Shown piece by piece: positions 1 to 6,653 of a DNA stretch of 64,000 bases (its first letter is position 1; every line of letters begins with the position of its first letter). Both the position numbers and the translations under genes were made by a program. This DNA comes from Bacteroidota bacterium. Lineage in GTDB: Bacteria > Bacteroidota > Ignavibacteria > Ignavibacteriales > Ignavibacteriaceae. The notes beneath the pieces were generated by a model. That model ran no database searches. It saw only the letters and a list, made by a program, of their open reading frames with translations, and was not told where the DNA came from. The stretch covers positions 1-64,000 of the forward strand of contig JADFLR010000010.1 in NCBI GenBank assembly GCA_022564295.1. The letters run 5' to 3'.

Positions 1-1
1 G

Positions 2-100
2 GGCACTTATTCTTTTCCGATTCACCAGGCAGATGAGTATACAGATGAGCTAATATTTCTAGCTCAGTACATTAAACAATATAATTTCAATAATATCTAA
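2..100 (+). CDS. 3' end of an unidentified protein (partial)
   Basis: Frame 2 is open from the first base to a TAA at 98-100, giving 32 residues that end in QYIKQYNFNNI. A strong ribosome binding site for the next gene (GGAGGG, 101-106) follows the stop at once, so this is plausibly the end of an upstream co-transcribed gene. The fragment has no motif I recognise and no function can be assigned. It could also be a chance open frame, since only 33 codons are visible. Confidence 0.4.
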   Translation, partial: GTYSFPIHQADEYTDELIFLAQYIKQYNFNNI

Positions 101-110
101 GGAGGGAATT

Positions 111-746
111 ATGATGAATTCTCTGAAATGCTTCATCGGGGGTTTATTGGGGATATTAATCCTTTTTGCCGGACTTCAGAATGTAAATGCGCAAGGCATT
201 GTAAACGGGCTGAATACAGAAGTGCTTGGCGGGTTGATCGAACATCTTAAAAATAATCCTGATGCCGGGCAGGTGACTTTCTTTTCCAAGTCTGTATGGC
301 AGGACGGTATGCGCAGCTTTACAAGTTTCTCCGGTTACGAAATTGATGGTAAGATGCAATTTGAGGAAGGAAGGAATTTTGTTTTGCTGGGTGACGAAGC
401 AGTAGAAATGAGCGGGACAGATGCAGCCGCCGGTGCGGTTGAAGAATTAATGTATGCAATGGGAACTTGCATTATAGCAGCTGGGAATGCAAATGCTGCT
501 TTAATGGGCGTGAAACTTACTAAGTTCGAGTTGGACCTAGAAAGCGATATTGACTTGCACGGTTTGTTCGCTCTTGATCCGGAGGTGAGACCGGGCATTC
601 TTGAGTTAAGAGCAAAAATAACAATTGCGGGTGATGCTGACGAAGAAACTCTACGTAAGATTGCAAATTTAGGTTATACTTATTCACCCGTATCTAACTC
701 TGTGCGGGAAGGTGTTAATGTGGTACCGGAAATCGTGGTTGAATAG
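111..746 (+). CDS. Secreted protein of unknown function
   Basis: This 211-residue protein starts with a signal peptide: a hydrophobic stretch at about residues 9-22 followed by NVNA-Q, a typical signal peptidase I site. GGAGGG at 101-106 precedes two adjacent ATG codons at 111 and 114; the second has the more usual spacing and either could be used. The mature part is mixed alpha/beta and moderately acidic, with no cysteine pairs, repeats or catalytic motif that I recognise. A hydrophobic alanine-rich helix (about 105-130) may be a core helix. It is followed by a clear terminator, so it ends its transcript. Export to the periplasm or surface is likely; its role is unknown. Confidence 0.75.
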   Translation: MMNSLKCFIGGLLGILILFAGLQNVNAQGIVNGLNTEVLGGLIEHLKNNPDAGQVTFFSKSVWQDGMRSFTSFSGYEIDGKMQFEEGRNFVLLGDEAVEMSGTDAAAGAVEELMYAMGTCIIAAGNANAALMGVKLTKFELDLESDIDLHGLFALDPEVRPGILELRAKITIAGDADEETLRKIANLGYTYSPVSNSVREGVNVVPEIVVE

Positions 747-792
747 TAACTAAGAATTTTTGTCCTTAATTATTATTTCCTATTGCTACAAG

Positions 793-823
793 CCCCTGCT
801 TAATAATTTAAGCGGGGGTTTTT
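793..823 (+). terminator. Rho-independent terminator
   Basis: A 10-bp stem (CCCCTGCTTA pairing with TAAGCGGGGG, one G-T pair, six-base loop) is followed by five T. It lies 46 nt after the stop of the secreted-protein gene at 111-746. Confidence 0.85.
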
Positions 824-956
824 GAATGCTCAAATTTTCTAAATTATAGGACTATTGACTACAACATTTTCAGTATATGTCTTACTGTGTCTTGTGCTTC
901 GAACCACTAATTATCTTACAATTCTATCACATAATAATTCATCAGCGAACATTTGA

Positions 957-1208
957 ATTATTGAAAACTATCTCAATCCCTTCAACCCAACCACAACCAT
1001 TAACTACAAAATTCCAGAATTAAGTTTTGTTACGCTTAAAGTTTATGATGTATTGGGTATTGAAATAGCAACTTTAGTCAATGAAGATAAAGCTGTTGGA
1101 AGTTATGAAGTTGAGTTTGATGGGAGTGAGTTGACGAGTGGTATATATTTTTATAGACTACAAGCAGGTTCTTTTTTTGAGACAAAGAAGATGGTTTTGA
1201 TGAAGTAA
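957..1208 (+). pseudogene. Orphan T9SS C-terminal sorting domain (relic)
   Basis: The frame ending at TAA 1206-1208 encodes 81 recognisable residues, from ENYLNPFNPTTTINY to FFETKKMVLMK. This is the por secretion system C-terminal sorting domain (type A), which directs cargo through the outer membrane by the type IX secretion system. Ignavibacteria versions typically begin QNYPNPFNPST, so here Q and P appear changed to E and L. The frame is closed upstream by TGA at 954-956, and no start codon or cargo domain precedes it. A large secreted protein has therefore probably been deleted, leaving only its anchor. Translation is unlikely. A terminator follows. Confidence 0.8.
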
Positions 1209-1230
1209 GATTAACCTCGTAAGAGGTGAG

Positions 1231-1290
1231 CCCCTGCTAAGCCTCCATATTTGTGATGTTTCCCCAAGCATCATAGGGCAGGGGTTTTTT
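1231..1290 (+). terminator. Terminator downstream of the T9SS relic
   Basis: CCCCTGC (1231-1237) pairs with GCAGGGG (1278-1284), followed by six T. The long loop contains a second small stem (GATG/CATC). It resembles the terminator at 793-823 in sequence (CCCCTGC arm) and is a plausible intrinsic terminator for the lost gene. Confidence 0.6.
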
Positions 1291-1322
1291 ATTAGATTTT
1301 TTCAACCTGATTGACCCCATAC

Positions 1323-1350
1323 ACCCCCAAAACGAAGGGTGGGGGTTTTT
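1323..1350 (+). terminator. Second GC-rich hairpin with T run
   Basis: ACCCCCA (1323-1329) pairs with TGGGGGT (1340-1346) around a ten-base loop, and the run continues to TTTTT. It lies just after the previous terminator, so it is probably a second intrinsic terminator. Confidence 0.55.
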
Positions 1351-1665
1351 GGTGGGAAGGGTGCATCCATTCTACAAAATATTTTTAAAATACATTACTT
1401 GTCAATCGTTAAGTTTATTTTTCTTGATATTGTGTAAATAATATTGCAAGTTAACCATTGTTGATTGAATCTGAATTCTATACTTTGAGAAAAATTGTAG
1501 CCGAGATTTTGTTTTAACAAGTTTATTCTAACCTATTATTTTCCCCAAGGTGTATATTTATAATAATGCCGATATTTGCAGTAGAATATATGTTATTTCG
1601 GACGCTCCGCGTCTAGCAATAAAACTACATAATTATATGGTTATGTTTTGGGAAGGAGTAATGAA
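1351..1665. other. AT-rich gap upstream of a small membrane protein gene
   Basis: I find no gene here. The only structure is a short perfect hairpin, GGACGC-TCC-GCGTC, near 1598-1611, flanked by TTATT/AATAA. The last part (1651-1658, GGAAGGAG) is the ribosome binding site of the next gene. Confidence 0.5.
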
Positions 1666-2022
1666 ATGAAGAGATTTGCTGTTCCCATCCTTGTTATTGC
1701 ATTGGGTGTGGCATGGTTGTTAAATGTGCAAAATATATTGCCCCGTGTAAATTGGATTTGGACAATAGGGTTGGGAGTGTCAGGAGCAGTGATTTTGGTA
1801 ATAGACAAGATAAACAAGTTCAATTTTCTTGTCGGTGTGTTTTTGATGATTTCGTCTGTATTTTCAATATTTAGACAAACAGGAAAAATAAACCCGAATG
1901 TAGAGGTGCCAACTCTTTTTATCATTTTGGGTGTATTAATGCTGATTGTGCAATTGCTAAATTTGCAAAATCCAAGTTGGATTATTGATGATAAGAAAAC
2001 TAATGATGAAAACAAAACATAA
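1666..2022 (+). CDS. Small four-helix membrane protein
   Basis: The protein has 118 residues, beginning MKRFAVPILVIALGV. I chose ATG 1666 because GGAAGGAG (1651-1658) lies seven bases before it; a TTG at 1648 would swallow that site. Four hydrophobic segments fit membrane helices, at about residues 4-20, 29-45, 50-66 and 80-97, with a hydrophilic tail rich in K, N and D. The layout resembles small LiaF-like or DUF5668-type membrane proteins, but I see no diagnostic motif. The stop TAA (2020-2022) is also the start of an attC-like inverted repeat, which is the layout of an integron gene cassette. Function unknown. Confidence 0.7.
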   Translation: MKRFAVPILVIALGVAWLLNVQNILPRVNWIWTIGLGVSGAVILVIDKINKFNFLVGVFLMISSVFSIFRQTGKINPNVEVPTLFIILGVLMLIVQLLNLQNPSWIIDDKKTNDENKT

Positions 2023-2081
2023 CGAGTCAATACACCGCACGGCGTTTAGAGACACGCGGCCGGTGATCTCCAGCGTTAGCT
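2017..2081 (+). other. attC-like recombination site (integron cassette end)
   Basis: TAACG (2020-2024) pairs with CGTTA (2074-2078), and CACCG (2033-2037) pairs with CGGTG (2061-2065). The two unpaired spacers are each eight bases, and a GC-rich centre sits between. This matches the R''-L''-L'-R' plan of integron attC sites, and the stop codon of the preceding ORF lies inside R'', as is usual in cassettes. The site is much more GC-rich than its surroundings. The 3' core reads GTTAGCT rather than the strict GTTRRRY, and no integron integrase is in the window, so the call is tentative. Confidence 0.5.
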
Positions 2082-2455
2082 GACCGAAGGTTACTGTTCT
2101 TTAACTTAACATACTAAGAATAGAACTCTGTTAGGAGAAGAATAAAAAAATACCTTAAACCTCTATAGATAAAGCGCAAGAGGCGTTTTTAGTGTTGAAG
2201 AAATTAAGAAGAAATAATTAATCTCGCAAGTAAATAGGGCTATTTTAAAGTTGTTTCAAAAATAATACAAGCTAAGAAGCCATACGACTCCGGCACGGTT
2301 GGAGTTAAAGAAGCACTAACCAGCTAAAATTTATTTTCAACAGACAAATTTTGCTTGCGTATCTGCCTAAATAATATGATATTCAATGAGGTTAATAATC
2401 TTATTTCACTAAGTGAATTAACCTTTCACTATCATTAATTTATTGAGGAGGGGCT
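2082..2455. other. Non-coding gap, no clear feature
   Basis: I see no supported gene. There is a short inverted repeat ACTCC/GGAGT near 2287-2305 and otherwise AT-rich sequence. The end carries the ribosome binding site GAGGAGGGG just before ATG 2456. Confidence 0.4.
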
Positions 2456-2887
2456 ATGTATTCTTTATGCTACAAATTTTCATTGGTTCTGCTTTTTGTT
2501 CTGCTATTTGCAGGCACGATGGCAATTGCTCAACCTGCCGGCGGAAACGTAATAGTTATTAATAATGCTGAACTATCACTTACCAATGAAGGCTCAATTG
2601 CAGAGTTTGATTCTCTTAATTCACTCTATAATAAAAATGTTCTCGCCAAAAACGAGTTGATTATATCTTACAAAACTTACTCTCATTGGTATGGACATAA
2701 CAACAGAGATTTTATTACAATGGTGGAAGTTAAAAGTTGGGAGGATGTAATTGCTATTAATCAACGCAATACAGAACTATTTGAGGAGGCTTGGGCAACA
2801 GAAGCTGAACGAAAAGCATTTAACGATGCAAATAATAAATATTTTACGGGAAAGCACTCGGATGAAATTTACCAAGTCTGGGATTAA
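2456..2887 (+). CDS. Small secreted protein, possible dimeric alpha/beta-barrel-like fold
   Basis: The protein has 143 residues, with a signal peptide at 1-25 (hydrophobic core LVLLFVLLFAGTMAIA, cleavage before QPAGG). GAGGAGGGG sits directly upstream of ATG 2456. The mature part contains a stretch HWYGHNNRDF, then a strand VEVKSW, then a helix EDVIAINQRNTELFEEAW. This strand-helix layout recalls small Bacteroidota proteins of the dimeric alpha/beta-barrel (ABM or EthD-like) type, but that is a weak resemblance. There is no catalytic motif I can name. It stands alone between a cassette-like region and the integrase gene, and ends in a strong terminator. Confidence 0.65.
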   Translation: MYSLCYKFSLVLLFVLLFAGTMAIAQPAGGNVIVINNAELSLTNEGSIAEFDSLNSLYNKNVLAKNELIISYKTYSHWYGHNNRDFITMVEVKSWEDVIAINQRNTELFEEAWATEAERKAFNDANNKYFTGKHSDEIYQVWD

Positions 2888-2931
2888 TCATTAGAAATCT
2901 TATATGTGAATTTAAACTTATCGAATATAAT

Positions 2932-2964
2932 AACCCGGCTCTACTTCTATCAGCCGGGTTTTAT
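2932..2964 (+). terminator. Rho-independent terminator
   Basis: A nine-base perfect stem, AACCCGGCT (2932-2940) with AGCCGGGTT (2952-2960), is followed by TTATT. It ends the transcript of the gene at 2456-2887 and faces the 3' end of the convergent integrase gene, so it may work in both directions. Confidence 0.8.
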
Positions 2965-3009
2965 TATTTATAATGTAACTTAATCTAATATTTTAACGGC
3001 ATTAGTTAT

Positions 3010-4047
3010 TTAATAGGAAACTGCCTGTTTGTCTAAAGTTAAAACAGCCTCCGTAAGGTTTTCAATTGAGAGACTGATGTAGTGCTTCTCTGTAATGTAG
3101 ATTGAAGAATGTCCCAGTAGTTTTGAAATTGTGCTTATGGGAATTCCTTTCTGTAACAGATGGCTCCCAAATGAAACTCTTAAAAGGTGGAAATGGTATT
3201 TTTCATTCAATCCTAATTTCCTAACTATTCTTTTGAATCTCTTACTCACATATTCATTAGAATAAGGAACACCCGGATATTTAGAAAATAAATAGTCATC
3301 TAACTTTATATCTATTATTTTGGGTAACCTATTCTGTAATAATTGAAATAATGTATTGTTCAGAGGGATGATACTTGGCTTTTTGTTTTTGGTTCTGAAT
3401 GAATCATAATTTTGAACTAAAAGAGTCCTGCCCCTTAGATTTACAGATGACCATTTTAGATTAATTAATTCCGATAATCTTAAACCTGAGTTCATTGCTG
3501 TTAAAAAGATGTCTTTCAAGTTCCTGCATTCAGTGTTAGTAACTATTAACTTGAATTCACTTTCATCAATGAACAGAGGAGTTGACTCAGCAATTTTAGG
3601 AAGCTTTTTTCTGTTAAAAGGATTATCAGTTAAGTAGCCCCAATTCACAGCTTTGTTGAATGCACTTTTTAATGCTCTGTAATTAGTCCAGGCACCGTGT
3701 TGAGTTCGCTTAAAGGTTATGTTCATAAATTGGTCAAGCTGATGATAGGTTAATTTGGATAATGCAATATCACCTGTAAATTGACTGAGCTGTCTAAAAG
3801 AAAGCGAAACGGTTTTAAGATACTTCTTAGAACAATTTGCAGCTAAATAGTCTTGGTATCGTTTAGCATAGGTAGATAAGAGTATGTGGTGTGGCTTATG
3901 ATTGTCCTGAATCCTCTTTTGGAAATCTGTCAGGAATTTAATTGCTTGAGCCTTTTTTGTGGATTTTGCAGAAACTCTTTTTACCCGATTTTCAATATCA
4001 TCAAAATATTCTAAATGATAATATTTACCTCGTTTGAAAAGAAACAT
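3010..4047 (-). CDS. Tyrosine recombinase / phage-type integrase
   Basis: The 345-residue protein has an N-terminal arm-binding-like region (1-55), a SAM-like core-binding domain (about 57-145) and a catalytic domain. The catalytic set is visible: R190 in GLRLSEL, K in the beta hairpin near 220-223, H287 and R290 in HLLR, H313 in LLGH and nucleophile Y323. It should therefore be active in site-specific strand exchange. AGGAG lies a few bases before its ATG. The gene reads away from a tRNA-Thr copy 84 bp upstream, the usual arrangement for an element that integrates at a tRNA gene. It lacks obvious features of IntI-type integron integrases. It may belong to an integrated island whose other end lies left of the window. 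Confidence 0.9.
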   Translation of the reverse strand: MFLFKRGKYYHLEYFDDIENRVKRVSAKSTKKAQAIKFLTDFQKRIQDNHKPHHILLSTYAKRYQDYLAANCSKKYLKTVSLSFRQLSQFTGDIALSKLTYHQLDQFMNITFKRTQHGAWTNYRALKSAFNKAVNWGYLTDNPFNRKKLPKIAESTPLFIDESEFKLIVTNTECRNLKDIFLTAMNSGLRLSELINLKWSSVNLRGRTLLVQNYDSFRTKNKKPSIIPLNNTLFQLLQNRLPKIIDIKLDDYLFSKYPGVPYSNEYVSKRFKRIVRKLGLNEKYHFHLLRVSFGSHLLQKGIPISTISKLLGHSSIYITEKHYISLSIENLTEAVLTLDKQAVSY

Positions 4048-4091
4048 ATTAGCACTCCTTTCATCTTAAAAGAGTGTTAAGCAGGGGTTTC

Positions 4092-4112
4092 CACTGAACA
4101 ATTTACTGAACA
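4092..4112. repeat. Two ACTGAACA direct repeats beside the integrase
   Basis: ACTGAACA occurs at 4092-4099 and 4105-4112, a 13-bp spacing, between the integrase start and the tRNA copy. This is where arm-type integrase sites or excisionase sites would be expected. The role is inference only. Confidence 0.35.
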
Positions 4113-4131
4113 GTCTGGAGAAAAGCTTTGA

Positions 4132-4204
4132 AATCACTTAGCTCAGCTGGTAGAGCAACTCATTCGTAATGAGTAGGTCGCCGGTTCGATTCCGGCAGTT
4201 GGCT
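4132..4204 (+). tRNA. tRNA-Thr (CGT) copy with broken acceptor stem, probable att site
   Basis: A D arm (GCTC/GAGC), an anticodon stem ACTCA/TGAGT with loop TTCGTAA (anticodon CGT at 4165-4167) and a T arm GCCGG/CCGGC are all intact. The 3' acceptor strand AGTTGGC (4197-4203) needs GCCAACT at the 5' end, but 4132-4138 reads AATCACT: only the last three pairs and one G-T wobble can form. Sequence identity to a normal tRNA-Thr seems to begin at ACTTAGCTC. This is what is left when an element inserts in a tRNA gene and the true 5' end stays at the far side. Function as a tRNA is doubtful. Confidence 0.75.
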
Positions 4205-4889
4205 CTTGCCTATTTTGTTGAAGCAACTTTATTTAATGAAATTTAAACCTGTGTTATATTTTTAAATAATCATAAAACATTCCTCTAACTCTGTATCATT
4301 CATCATTTCTGTTTTATATCTCAAACTAGAATTTTTTCTAAGTTTTATTTTAGAAAAACATGTTAAAATGAGAAAGTGTATAATCTTGAAACGAAATTCA
4401 TATATATAAGATTAAATAAGCACATTATTTTAACGTTTTATAACATGGTATAAATGTTGAATCTCTTACTTAAAATTTAAAAACTAAACGGAATACGTAA
4501 TGAACTTTTTAGAATTTATCGTAGTTTTTTGGTTAGCAGTATTTTTAGTATCGGGTTCCTTCCTGGGACACAAATCTTATAAAAGAAAAAAAGAACTGCA
4601 CAACTTATTTAATAATTAATCTTTGTTAGATTAATTTCCGTAGGGGAAACACCCACTTTAAAAATGTTACTTCTCTGTCTTTAACATTCCTTTGGCTGGA
4701 AGAAAATATCTCCTTTTCGGTATCACGCTGTTTAAATCTCTATCCGGATTTATTAATAATTTATACGGCATTCTTTCAATTATTCCCAAATTTATATCAT
4801 TTCAGATTATTTTGGCTACTATTTTAATATTTGGCTAATTTTTCATTCAAACAATTAAAAAATATTGTGGAGAAAAGAACAAATTTTTC
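4205..4889. other. AT-rich gap before the dcw promoter
   Basis: Apart from the doubtful short ORF at 4500-4619, I see no gene in this stretch. It is very AT-rich and contains no strong hairpin terminator. Confidence 0.5.
4500..4619 (+). CDS. Possible single-helix membrane microprotein
   Basis: A 39-codon frame encodes a peptide with one hydrophobic segment (about residues 3-22, FLEFIVVFWLAVFLVSGSFL) followed by a basic tail KSYKRKKELH. The shape fits a small membrane protein. There is no convincing ribosome binding site (only GGAATACG upstream), and I recognise no family, so it may be a chance ORF. Confidence 0.3.
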   Translation: MNFLEFIVVFWLAVFLVSGSFLGHKSYKRKKELHNLFNN

Positions 4890-4916
4890 TTGACTTTTGA
4901 AGAAATTTTCTATTAT
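4890..4916 (+). promoter_or_regulatory. Likely promoter of the dcw operon
   Basis: TTGACT (4890-4895) and TATTAT (4911-4916) are 15 bp apart, immediately upstream of the MraZ boxes and mraZ. The short spacing makes it a moderate match to a housekeeping promoter. Confidence 0.5.
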
Positions 4917-4918
4917 TT

Positions 4919-4944
4919 TGGGGAGTAGTGGGGAATTGTGGTGA
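4919..4944 (+). promoter_or_regulatory. MraZ operator (three 10-bp-spaced boxes)
   Basis: TGGGGA (4919-4924), TGGGGA (4929-4934) and TGGTGA (4939-4944) recur at exact 10-bp intervals just before mraZ. MraZ is known to bind GTGGG-type direct repeats of this spacing upstream of its own operon. The boxes overlap the start region of transcription, which fits autorepression. Confidence 0.8.
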
Positions 4945-4966
4945 AAATAACCAAAGGATAATAGAA

Positions 4967-5401
4967 ATGTTTAGAGGACAGTTTACATATTCAATTGATA
5001 ACAAAGGAAGGATAAGCATTCCGGCTAAGCTTCGCAGGCAAGTTTCGCCCGAATCAAATGATACTTTTATCATAACCAGAGGCACTGCAATGTGCATCGA
5101 TATCTATCCTTTGGATGAATGGCAAAAATTTGAAGAGAAACTTCTTAAGCTTAATTCATTCGATCCTGTTGAAGCAAAGTTTATAAGAATGATCTCTCAG
5201 TTTGCTACTGATGACACTATGGATTCTCAATCGAGAATTCTGATTCCACAATCGCTAATTAAATTCGCTCAGATCGAAAAAGATGTATTAATACTTGGTG
5301 CGTTACAAAAAATTGAAGTTTGGAATCCGAAACTTTACGAAGAGTATATAAACGAGGAAGGTGAAACGTACGAGCAAATAGCTGCAAAAGTAATGTCGTG
5401 A
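4967..5401 (+). CDS. mraZ: Transcriptional regulator MraZ
   Basis: MraZ is a DNA-binding regulator of the division and cell-wall cluster. The protein of 144 residues has two AbrB-like swapped-hairpin halves: the first around SIDNKGRISIPAKLRRQ and the second around DSQSRILIPQSLIKFA, with the DxxGRxxxP-type signature in each. I chose ATG 4967, with AAAGGA before it. The GTG at 4928 would place the start inside the MraZ boxes and add residues absent from the family. Its TGA overlaps the ATG of rsmH by one base. The three boxes upstream indicate autoregulation. Confidence 0.95.
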   Translation: MFRGQFTYSIDNKGRISIPAKLRRQVSPESNDTFIITRGTAMCIDIYPLDEWQKFEEKLLKLNSFDPVEAKFIRMISQFATDDTMDSQSRILIPQSLIKFAQIEKDVLILGALQKIEVWNPKLYEEYINEEGETYEQIAAKVMS

Positions 5402-6327
5402 TGATAAAAGTTCATCATACACCGGTTTTATTAGACGAGAGTCTGGATTACTTAATTACAGATAAAGCCGGGGTTTACTTTGAAGGCACGTTGGGATTCG
5501 GTGGACATACGGAAGAAATTTTAAAGCGATTAAATGAAAATGCCGTATTAGTTTCCACCGATGTTGATAAGACAGCATTCGATCATTGCAAAAAATTATT
5601 TGATGATGAAAGCAGAATTCGATTGTACAATTTTAACTATTCGCTTATTGATGTTATTGCTAAGATTGAATCGATAGAGTTCTTTGACGGTGTGTTTGTT
5701 GATTTAGGAGTTTCCTCATTTCAGATTGATAATGCATCTGCTGGATTTACATACAGTGCCGATGCACCATTGGATATGAGAATGGATAAAAATTTAAAGT
5801 TAACTGCTTACGATGTGATAAATGATTTTGATGAAGATAATATTGCAAAAATTATTTATGAATACGGTGAAGAAAGAAATTCAAGAAAAATTGCAAGACA
5901 AATTGTTAACGCAAGAAGAATTAATAAAATTGAAACAACCGGCGAGCTTAAAAAATTGATATTAGAAATTACATCGGAACGCTATCAGGTTAAAACTTTA
6001 TCAAGAGTGTTTCAGGCATTTAGAATTCACGTAAACAACGAACTCGAATTTCTAAAACAGTTCCTGAATAATTCGTTAAAAGTTTTAAAGAGCGGTGGAA
6101 GACTTGTTTTGATTTCATATCATTCATTGGAAGACAGGATTGTTAAAGAGTTTTTTAAGTATGAACAACTTAGTTGTGTCTGCCCGAAGGAAGTACCCGT
6201 TTGTATTTGTGAAAAAGAACCGCGGTTAAAAATAATTACTAAAAAACCCATTCCACCTTCCGAAGCTGAGGTAGGGTTAAACAGAAGAGCAAGAAGTGCC
6301 AAACTTAGAGTAGCTGAAAAAATATGA
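5401..6327 (+). CDS. rsmH: 16S rRNA m4C1402 methyltransferase RsmH (MraW)
   Basis: This SAM-dependent enzyme N4-methylates C1402 of 16S rRNA. The 308-residue length is normal. The family start (HHTPVLLDESLDYL), the SAM loop GTLGFGGHTEEIL, the segment FVDLGVSSFQID and the C-terminal RRARSAKLRVAEK signature are all visible. ATG 5401 overlaps the mraZ stop as TGATG; the GTG at 5398 is a less likely start. The 3' end overlaps ftsL by four bases (ATGA). It sits second in the dcw cluster, its usual place. Confidence 0.95.
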   Translation: MIKVHHTPVLLDESLDYLITDKAGVYFEGTLGFGGHTEEILKRLNENAVLVSTDVDKTAFDHCKKLFDDESRIRLYNFNYSLIDVIAKIESIEFFDGVFVDLGVSSFQIDNASAGFTYSADAPLDMRMDKNLKLTAYDVINDFDEDNIAKIIYEYGEERNSRKIARQIVNARRINKIETTGELKKLILEITSERYQVKTLSRVFQAFRIHVNNELEFLKQFLNNSLKVLKSGGRLVLISYHSLEDRIVKEFFKYEQLSCVCPKEVPVCICEKEPRLKIITKKPIPPSEAEVGLNRRARSAKLRVAEKI

Positions 6328-6653
6328 AAAAGAGTGCAAAGCCGTTTATCATAAAAATTATTTTCTTGCTTGTAGTTGTTACATCTATGGTGCTGGTAAG
6401 TATAGGACTTCGTTTTAAGTATGAAGAGTTAATGCGTGAGAAATCTGAACTTAATAAAATGTTAAAAGAAGAAAGAACAAAAAAAGTTAATCTTATTGCA
6501 GAGTACCAAGCATATAGTTCGAAAGAAAAAATAATTTCAGTTGCCGAAAACAAATTAGGTATGATCAGAAGAATACAACCTAAAATTACAATTAGTGTTA
6601 ATAAAAATCTTATTAATAAAGTAAACGAAAAATTAAAATCTAAGTATGAATAA
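6324..6653 (+). CDS. ftsL: FtsL/DivIC-type divisome protein
   Basis: This is a small bitopic division protein that forms a coiled coil with the FtsB/FtsQ partners at the septum. It has 109 residues: a short cytoplasmic N-terminus, one membrane helix at about 9-28, then a heptad-rich coiled coil (about 29-70) and a C-terminal tail with the segment AENKLGMIRRIQP, as in FtsL/DivIC proteins. Sequence conservation in this family is low, so the name rests on size, topology and position between rsmH and ftsI. It overlaps both neighbours. Confidence 0.8.
   Translation: MKKSAKPFIIKIIFLLVVVTSMVLVSIGLRFKYEELMREKSELNKMLKEERTKKVNLIAEYQAYSSKEKIISVAENKLGMIRRIQPKITISVNKNLINKVNEKLKSKYE

Noticed and set aside
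1590-1625. Hairpin GGACGC-TCC-GCGTC considered as a second attC
   Set aside because: The flanking bases read GTT before and AAC after, the reverse of attC order, and the arms are too short.
1641-2030. 129-residue minus-strand ORF
   Set aside because: It lies antisense to the small membrane-protein gene, has no ribosome site, and its hydrophobicity mirrors the real gene.
3010-4047. Integrase considered as an integron IntI or as chromosomal XerC/XerD
   Set aside because: No IntI-specific insert is apparent, and its place beside a tRNA copy and weak similarity in the N-terminal domain fit an element integrase better.
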